NCBI GenBank assembly: GCA_964017155.1
Contig: OZ024862.1
Location: 27,146,933 to 27,210,932 of the forward strand
Direction of reading: 5' to 3'
Source: Oasisia sp. SBJ-2009
Lineage: Eukaryota; Annelida; Polychaeta; Sabellida; Siboglinidae
DNA length: 64,000 nucleotides
The position numbers were made by a program, and so were the translations under genes. Each line of letters starts with the position of its first letter. The first letter of the stretch is position 1. Positions 56,338-64,000 of the stretch are shown in pieces. The notes beneath the pieces are model-generated. The model made no database searches. It was not told the DNA's origin and saw only the letters and a program-made list of their open reading frames with translations.

Positions 56338-57482
56338 GGTGGTGTGATCTCCTGAAACCAAACAAGTGTAACTGCATATCAATGAATATCCAAAACCAAC
56401 GCAAGTATGTCTTGAAAACTACACAAGGTTTTAGAGCACAGAAAAAGTAGTAAATTCATCAGATACACACGAAAACAGTTTATCCGCCCCCAAAATGCCT
56501 GTTAAGTAAACAAACTAGTTGAATGAGACTAGGATCATGTCAGTTTTTGTGTGGGGACACAGCCTTTCCAGACCAGTCCACTATTATGAAATAGTGGTTA
56601 CGGTTTGTGTATCGCATAATGCAGCATGCTACGTTTTGCTCTGTACTACTATTATACAAATATGGGTTAAGTTTTGTATATTGCATAATGCAGCAATACC
56701 AGACTCCTTATTTTATAATAGTGGACTAGTCTGGATAGACTGTGCACCCCAAAGCTGACATGATCCTGGGAACATTGTAATCACGATATATACAGACTAG
56801 GCAGTCAACAGAACGCTGTCAAGCGATGGAAACAACAATACGAACTCACAAATATTCCTCTGTATTTTGCCCAACTCTCAGTGTCTCAGTTTTATTTAGT
56901 CGCCAAGCGAAGTGTCCTACCCAAGCATGCTTGTGGTTATGTCGCTACACACACCTGCCCACAGTTCCCGTTCACTAATGTGTTTATAGGAAGTCAGGTG
57001 GCTTTATATCCGCATAATTCCACTTTGTTTGACCACGTATGGCATCTTCATCTTGCAAAAGCATGTGCAACGCCTAGCCTACTCTAATTGAAAACAAGAT
57101 GGCGATGGCCTGAAAACCGGCATACATAACTTTTAAGTCTTTCCTCTAAAACAATTTTTTTTAATATGTACAACAATCGCACCAGTTCCTCTAACACATT
57201 AATACATCCACCGGGTTACTCGAAGTGGCAATTATACTATAAGTTTTGCAGCCGTTGCAGTATTTAGCAACGAACACTTACTCACGTGCAACAAGATGGC
57301 TGGCAATGGAAAAGAGGCCTAAAACGCATGCGCACCACGTTTTTCAATCCTTGGTAGAGGGGTGTCATTTAGGACTAGGAATTGTGAAGGTAATGGTTAC
57401 ATTTTCTGTTAGATGGCGGCACTTATACGTTGGTTATTTCTAAGTCCGCCACACGGCGCCACGTCACACACGACCACTGAAG
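56338..57482 (-). promoter_or_regulatory. eIF5A 5' UTR, first intron and promoter
   Basis: The coding exon extends to about 56351 (acceptor ggtttcag). A perfect donor (A|gtaagt on the minus strand, boundary 57282) marks a likely non-coding first exon starting above it. YY1-type words AAGATGGC occur at 57097-57105 and 57293-57300, and AGATGGCGGC at 57411-57420, typical of housekeeping promoters. There is no TATA box. Motif assignment is by eye. Confidence 0.5.
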
Positions 57483-58200
57483 CGCGAGTAGAATATAGTG
57501 GGAAAATTATATTTTTTTATTAACGCATTAATAATAATTAGGAACATAGTAAGTCACGATACACCATTTACGTTCGCTATATGACGATATTGGCATGGAA
57601 TGATAATGGTAAACAACAGTATGTTTTTATGATTAAAAAAATGCTTTGTCAGTTTGTGTATTACATGTCATACGTATTTGTACCTATAACGCAAACCCTA
57701 TTGTATAATTATGGAATGTTGATTTCTGCAATCAATTAATTAATTAATTCGTTAATTAATTAATTATTCATTCTAATAAATGCTAGGCTAATTATTATAA
57801 TAAAAATAGTATCTTAGCAAAAAAAGTCCGCTAAGGCCCCGGTTAGTCTGCCAAATTTACGAATAATTATATACACGGGGGATTATTATTACACCCAATT
57901 AAGATATTGTAAAAGTTGAAAGTTAAATATAAAAAGTGGGCGCGTTCTATCACGCATGAAAAAGACGCAATGTTGTTCAGTGGACATGTCCAAGCGCACA
58001 TGCGCGCATGCTTGTGCGTATTTTTCACGGCATGAATCGAATACCGAAAGAAAGAATATAACTACCGTCTTGTTGTTTTGCAGCTAACATGAAATAACCA
58101 TTGCCATTTACTACCACTAGATGTTCACATGCGGCTACACACGAAATTTACAAAAGAACAAGAAATCTAGCGATTATTAAATAGGGCTGAAGCATGAACA
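57483..58200. other. Spacer with (TTAA)n-like tract
   Basis: No gene. Repeated ttaattaa words at 57735-57770. Confidence 0.5.
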
Positions 58201-59418
58201 ACACGCACACGCACACGCACACGCACACGCACACGCACACGCACACGCACACGCACACGCACACGCACACGCACACGCACACGCACACGCACACGCACAC
58301 GCACACGCACACGCACACGCACACGCACACGCACACGCACACGCACACGCACACGCACACGCACACGCACACGCACACGCACACGCACACGCACACGCAC
58401 ACGCACACGCACACGCACACGCACACGCACACGCACACGCACACGCACACGCACACGCACACGCACACGCACACGCACACGCACACGCACACGCACACGC
58501 ACACGCACACGCACACGCACACGCACACGCACACGCACACGCACACGCACACGCACACGCACACGCACACGCACACGCACACGCACACGCACACGCACAC
58601 GCACACGCACACGCACACGCACACGCACACGCACACGCACACGCACACGCACACGCACACGCACACGCACACGCACACGCACACGCACACGCACACGCAC
58701 ACGCACACGCACACGCACACGCACACGCACACGCACACGCACACGCACACGCACACGCACACGCACACGCACACGCACACGCACACGCACACGCACACGC
58801 ACACGCACACGCACACGCACACGCACACGCACACGCACACGCACACGCACACGCACACGCACACGCACACGCACACGCACACGCACACGCACACGCACAC
58901 GCACACGCACACGCACACGCACACGCACACGCACACGCACACGCACACGCACACGCACACGCACACGCACACGCACACGCACACGCACACGCACACGCAC
59001 ACGCACACGCACACGCACACGCACACGCACACGCACACGCACACGCACACGCACACGCACACGCACACGCACACGCACACGCACACGCACACGCACACGC
59101 ACACGCACACGCACACGCACACGCACACGCACACGCACACGCACACGCACACGCACACGCACACGCACACGCACACGCACACGCACACGCACACGCACAC
59201 GCACACGCACACGCACACGCACACGCACACGCACACGCACACGCACACGCACACGCACACGCACACGCACACGCACACGCACACGCACACGCACACGCAC
59301 ACGCACACGCACACGCACACGCACACGCACACGCACACGCACACGCACACGCACACGCACACGCACACGCACACGCACACGCACACGCACACGCACACGC
59401 ACACGCACACGCACACGC
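58201..59418. repeat. Perfect (ACACGC)203 hexanucleotide array
   Basis: 1,218 bp with no interruption or variant unit visible. The unit alternates purine and pyrimidine throughout (RYRYRY), so the whole tract can adopt Z-DNA under torsion. It lies between the minus-strand eIF5A promoter and the plus-strand Y-box gene promoter. The 420-codon open frames across it (His-Thr, Cys-Val, Arg-Val) are artefacts. Confidence 0.98.
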
Positions 59419-60660
59419 CGATTCGTCAATGGGTATACACTAGCTTCACGTTTGTCTAAGCATTTTTATGATTCTACGAATCGTTGCAGATCACCCCGCA
59501 GTTAATATATCAATTGTTCGGTATCCGGACATTACAGATGACTTTACGAACGAGCTTTTGCCAATTAAAACACTGTTATAGGGCCTTATTATATTTTCTA
59601 AACAATTCTGTGAAATAATTATACTGATTTATATAGTATTCTATAGTAATCTACAGGATATACAGGAAATATGCTACATATGAAATAAATTATGCAAAAT
59701 GTTTATAGGAAAACTGTACAATAATAGAAAATGGTATAGGAAGTATATTCTAAAGAATCATATACAGGACAATCTATAGAATAAACAAATTTCATTTTAC
59801 TAGTTATTGTACTGTATAAAATATACAACAGAACTGTACAAAAATGCCGTGTCATTACTTACAATAGCATTATTATTTTCTAAAAAACAATTATGAAAGT
59901 CATGACGGATCGGTGTGAAGCATGACCACAGATCTCGAGAGCTCCTATTTTCATATTGCGATATATATATATCTCGATAACTTACGTAGGCCTACGTCGT
60001 AACTAGGGATGTAATACGCTTATACAGTGCAGGTTTTTTTTTACTATGGCCGGGCGCAAACCCGGGGTCCAAATTAATGCGCTCGACGTCGTGGGAACTG
60101 GTAACCTCGCTATAACATGTCATATTGTGATAGATGGGAACTATTATTTATGTTATATTATTACTATTAGCCGGCATTAGAAAGTAACAACAACGCCACT
60201 CATTTTTTTAATGGCAAACAACATTTTCGCGCGAAAATCCTGCTTGATTTCAAAACTAGTGTTCAATTTAAAAGCATTGTAGCCAGAACCTTTAACCGTG
60301 TGTAGCACATCCTTTTTGCTGAACGGCATACCATATGTCAATAGCATCTAGATCACTTACGGAAACGTTGTGAATACGTTAGCACTGCCATATGTATATA
60401 GTTGGCATGCAATAAAGCAAAACTGTGTAAGAAATGTATCAAATGTTATTTGTGAAGTGTAACTGATTTCTTGGGAGCTTAGCATCGTATGCAACTCGTA
60501 TCAAATGTTACTTTTAAATATAAATGCATCAAGATAATCTATGAGAGATTGTTTTCTTATCTAAAAAAATATGCTAATATTTTGGAAATGCGCACTTTCA
60601 ATAAGATTAAGAATAGAGAAAATGCCTTGAAACCAAGCCCATTTTGAAAAAGGGTTTAGT
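59419..60660. other. Spacer upstream of the Y-box gene
   Basis: AT-rich, with several tatagtattctatag/ctataga words at 59600-59790 and some CpG at 60050-60100. No gene recognised. Confidence 0.45.
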
Positions 60661-60857
60661 CATTTGCGACACGCGTAGCCAATCAAATTGTGGAATGTGT
60701 GACGTCAAATGAAATTAACCAATCAGAGTTAGAGACGGCAGCGTTCTTAGGGCGGTGTCAGGAGGCCATCTTTGGCAGTCAGAACAAAAGCAAGCTGCTG
60801 CGAGGAGTCCAGTGACCAGAAGGACACCGTGTAACACCTTTTTACCATCGAAAAGCC
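60661..60857 (+). promoter_or_regulatory. Promoter/5' UTR of the Y-box gene: CCAAT boxes, CRE, consensus Y-box
   Basis: CCAAT at 60679-60683, a full CRE TGACGTCA at 60700-60707, and a second CCAAT at 60719-60723. The text around the second reads ttaaccaatcag, whose reverse complement CTGATTGGTTAA fits the classical Y-box consensus CTGATTGG(Y)(Y)AA. A YY1-like ggccatctt lies near 60764-60772. This arrangement is typical of CpG/NF-Y housekeeping promoters. Confidence 0.7.
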
Positions 60858-61248
60858 ATGTCCGACTCCGAAAAACCAGAGGAGGAGAAACCGCCTAACG
60901 CTGACAAAAAAGTGATCGGTAAATATGTGTGTATTTCCTCAAAATATTCATTTTTTGACACTTGACAGCAAACCCTCGTGTCTTCGACTAGTTGAGACGC
61001 GAGCGTCGCTCACGGCCGAGACCGGCTGACTGCAGAACCATGCTGGGAATGTTGCCTCAGTGTTTGATTGTCTGACACACTGAAAGTTACTTCAGCGCAA
61101 TGGTCAAGGCGGTTCATACAAGTAATAACTGATTACTCTCCACGTATATAACAATCAATTATATATTGGGCTGTTTTATTTTAGCCACCAAGGTCACCGG
61201 TACCGTGAAATGGTTCAACGTGAAAAGCGGATATGGCTTCATAAATAG
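60858..61248 (+). CDS. YBX1: Y-box / cold-shock-domain protein, 5' end (exons 1-2)
   Basis: Exon 1 is 60858-60918: ATG in aagccATGtcc context, [20 protein letters not shown], phase-1 donor ggtaaat. Exon 2 is 61185-61248 (64 nt): [20 protein letters not shown] followed by NR. This is the first half of the cold-shock domain including RNP1-type GYGFI, which binds RNA and single-stranded DNA. Y-box proteins package mRNA and regulate translation. The vertebrate YBX genes have the same break after GYGFINR. The continuing exon (NDTKEDVFVHQ-like) is not found before the window end, so the next intron exceeds 2.7 kb. The short acidic N-terminus differs from vertebrate YBX1. YBX1/2/3 orthology cannot be decided here. 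Confidence 0.92.
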
Positions 61249-61394
61249 GTTAGTTGTACCTTCTACCTCGTGTGTTGTCTGAGGACATCCCAGCCTGGGA
61301 CATCCGATTGGCAGTAAAGTTGTTTAGCACTTTAAAGTAACTAGGTCTATTTTACGTGAACCAAGGACTATGCTGGTATAGCACACTACATAAC

Positions 61395-62273
61395 CAGGGC
61401 TGGGGTCAATTAAAAAAGAATTGGAATTGATCAATTCCAATTCAGTTCGGGGATTGGAGCGGGAATTGGAATTGAAAGATTTTAATTGAAAGATTTTGAA
61501 TTGGAATTGAATGAAAAGGAATTGAGCATCTGATGTTTGTGTTATGCTTCGAAGCATAGTTTACAGATAGATGGGAGTATTATTGTGCATGCAATGGTGT
61601 TTAATGTCCAAGAAAAGTTGGACAATGAAGCTGCTGATCAAACATTACCAAGCAATTAATCAGTGGATGAAACTGTTGAATGGGAAGTCAATTAGGCTTG
61701 TCCTTCTGTGAATGGGTGTTGGCTGGGGACTGCTCCAAAGAACCACTGAAATTGCCCAGATAACAATCACACTTTCCCAGTAGTCACAAAAGGGGTAGTT
61801 ACAAAAGAAGCCAGGATACCTCCAAACAGTCCTAAGTGTAACCAGTTAAGGTCCATAGATTACCCATCCCAGTGAAGACTGACAACACTTGTAGATTATA
61901 ACCATCATTTGTATAAATGTTGTAAATAAAAATATATAATTATATTTTACCCAGCCGGTACTATACAGTAGCCACTCAGTGGGTTTTTAATATGTTCTTC
62001 CTAGCTACTCAATCAGTTTGTAACACCTTGCCTGTATTAGCGTTTAAACACTTGTTGATGCATTGAAATGTTTTGAGTTAATTGTTTATCTAATTTCTGT
62101 ATGCTTCATTACGCTACGTGGCAGTGAGTCAAAAAACAACATTTTAATGTACTGATCTATAGTGTTTCAACAACATTATTTTGTGACCTTATTTCCTGTA
62201 ACCTTTTCCTAGCCAAAATAATGATTTTTATTCTGGGCATTGGAATTGATTGAATAGCATTACTCCAGCCCTG
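61395..62273. mobile_element. Putative hAT-type non-autonomous element in the Y-box gene intron
   Basis: CAGGGCTGGGGTCAATT at the left and AGCATTACTCCAGCCCTG at the right form imperfect inverted termini beginning CAGGGCTGG. The left interior is a run of ggaattgaa/ttgaattgg words. Flanking octamers (ctacataa / tcaccata) are only loosely alike. There is no transposase frame. Length is 879 bp. Confidence 0.55.
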
Positions 62274-64000
62274 TCACCATAATGCGGGTTGGTAAATGCA
62301 GGTTAAGTTTAAGCACAAAACAAACAGAATAGTTAACACTTAGAAGTTTTAAAGATTCAGACGTTATAAAATCAAGACTCCAGGTATAGAAAAAGTTACC
62401 AATTGATTCAAACAGTAGTCTATGCCATACCAGTTAATTAGGTTACTATTTGAATAGGCTATCATTTACTTTCTAACTCTACAGTAAAAACGACCATGCT
62501 TGTATTATGTAGTCCAAGAGCTGTTGTATTTCTCAAGTGATGGGAACAAAACATTAGAATGCAACATTTTGAAGGAAATAAATGTTGAAAATAAAAAACA
62601 AAACATTGAAACAAATGGAGGCAACAGTGTTTTTTGCCTGAAGTTGCTCATCTACTTCAGACATCATTGCAAAGTCATGCATGACCTCACACCATGAGAA
62701 ACAATGATATTGTATGTGTGTATGTATATATGTTAAATATATAATATATGCCAGTTATATGACATTTTTTGTCAGAAAAAACATCACATCAAAGATGGAA
62801 TGCTTCACTGGTTTAACACCTTGCCCTTGTGATTAATTGAAGGTTAATATTTGATTAAAATGTTTTGCATTAACAATTATAGACCTAATAGTTGATATCA
62901 CAGAAATTGGGAAGAGTTTCGATACCATGTTCTTCAGTTCTACAAGCACAAGGTTTTGGGAGATTTATGCTGCACACCTCTCTATGCTGCAGACTGCTGG
63001 AGCTGGAATTAATCAACATTTTTATCTCATGTGTTGATGCCGTTCGTGGTATTTGGAAAGATGGATACTAGTGCCTGGTTTCGGTGCCATAGATGTTATA
63101 TACTAATAACCAGTCACATTGATTGGTCTATTTGGTCAATTAATCTAACTCTATCCCAGAGGCCTATCTCAACTAAGCCTACAAAATGTAGATCACATGT
63201 CATCTGCATAAGTGAAAACCCTCTAAATAACCACCACTATCAGACTTTTTTCAAGCACAAATCACATCCAACTGCCTTAAACATCAGCTTTCAAGGGTAC
63301 TGCCAATCCGCAGGCCTGAGATTGTGAACTATTTAATTGGGCTGGTAACTGCTGGTGGCCTGCCTGGAAAGCAATGATACAAAATCAATATTCTGTACAA
63401 CTATAGTTTTAATGAAATATCATACATTTTATTGATATCAACTACATTCTGATCAATGGGCTGGCTGAGTGGAATAGAAGTAAATAACGCCATCTTGACA
63501 AAAATTACTCATGTCCAGTCGTGTTGATGCATTCACACAATTTTGGCTGTGTTTCTTGTCATCTTATGGATAAACAGAGAAAATACCAGTTAGGTGATTA
63601 TGGTGAAAATTTTAGGCAAAGAGTAGACAAAATGCATTTCATTCCTGTCACAAACTCACTGTATAGTCCAAAATTTGTAAACAAAATCTCCACAACGTCT
63701 TCATCATCTTGGTTTGGATTTCATAAGGGTGAGTGAGGGTGTATTGCTCTACTCAGAATTACCAGGCTTACAAATTAATAACGCAGTATGTGATGGTGAA
63801 TGTGGGAAGATGAACACCAAAGCAATAGTGTGTAACTAGGCCTGCTTCTGCAATGTTTGCTTTGAAACTGCTTTTATATGCTATGAAGCTTTTTGTATTG
63901 AAGCTGGATATACCTTGTGCCATTTGAACATGCTCCCGGTGCCATGTTATTCAAATGGCGAATACGTAATCTAGGTGTAAAGTAACTAAACTCGCAGCAA
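62274..64000. other. Y-box gene intron, nothing recognised
   Basis: AT-rich intron text running to the window edge. Several short open frames have no domain and no splice support. Confidence 0.5.

Noticed and set aside
58148..59459. Three open frames of about 420 codons (His-Thr, Cys-Val, Arg-Val repeats)
   Set aside because: They are translations of the pure ACACGC array on both strands; no codon bias, no splice or start support.
61249..64000. Next Y-box exon (NDTKEDVFVHQ-like)
   Set aside because: Looked for in all plus frames and not found; presumed beyond the window.

Overview
The window is eukaryotic (animal) nuclear DNA. Genes are split into short exons with GT-AG introns, the spacers are AT-rich, and micro/minisatellites, tRNA-headed SINEs and remnants of LINE, Ty3/gypsy, piggyBac-like and hAT-like elements are everywhere. 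The gene content (a TNF receptor, LEKR1, eIF5A and a Y-box protein) points to a bilaterian invertebrate, perhaps lophotrochozoan or invertebrate deuterostome. The sequence alone does not settle the phylum.

Layout: 1-6.3 kb is intergenic, with a 32-bp minisatellite. 6,345-16,314 (minus) is a TNF-receptor-superfamily gene that I assembled from 12 exons. It has cysteine-rich repeats, a transmembrane exon, a tail made of phase-1 exons and, as its last exon, a RHIM-like amyloid motif. I see no death domain. 16-31 kb holds a tandem duplication, SINEs, minisatellites, a large CGGG/CGGA array, a broken Ty3/gypsy pol and a putative solo LTR. 31,110-47,701 (minus) is a complete 15-exon coiled-coil gene (710 codons plus stop) that I identify as LEKR1; its introns carry four large minisatellites. 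51,474-56,337 (minus) is a complete four-exon eIF5A. 60,858-61,248 (plus) is the 5' end of a Y-box/cold-shock-domain gene that runs off the window. Between the divergent eIF5A and Y-box promoters lies a perfect 1,218-bp (ACACGC)203 array.

Most notable: (1) the TNF receptor ending in a RHIM core, which would link a death-receptor-type ectodomain directly to amyloid-type signalling; (2) a one-base frame break inside its transmembrane exon, which is either pseudogenisation or a sequence error; (3) a perfect consensus Y-box in the promoter of the Y-box gene; (4) the 1.2-kb alternating purine-pyrimidine array. The genes do not form one pathway. LEKR1, eIF5A and the Y-box gene look like housekeeping or cytoskeletal neighbours of an immune-type receptor.
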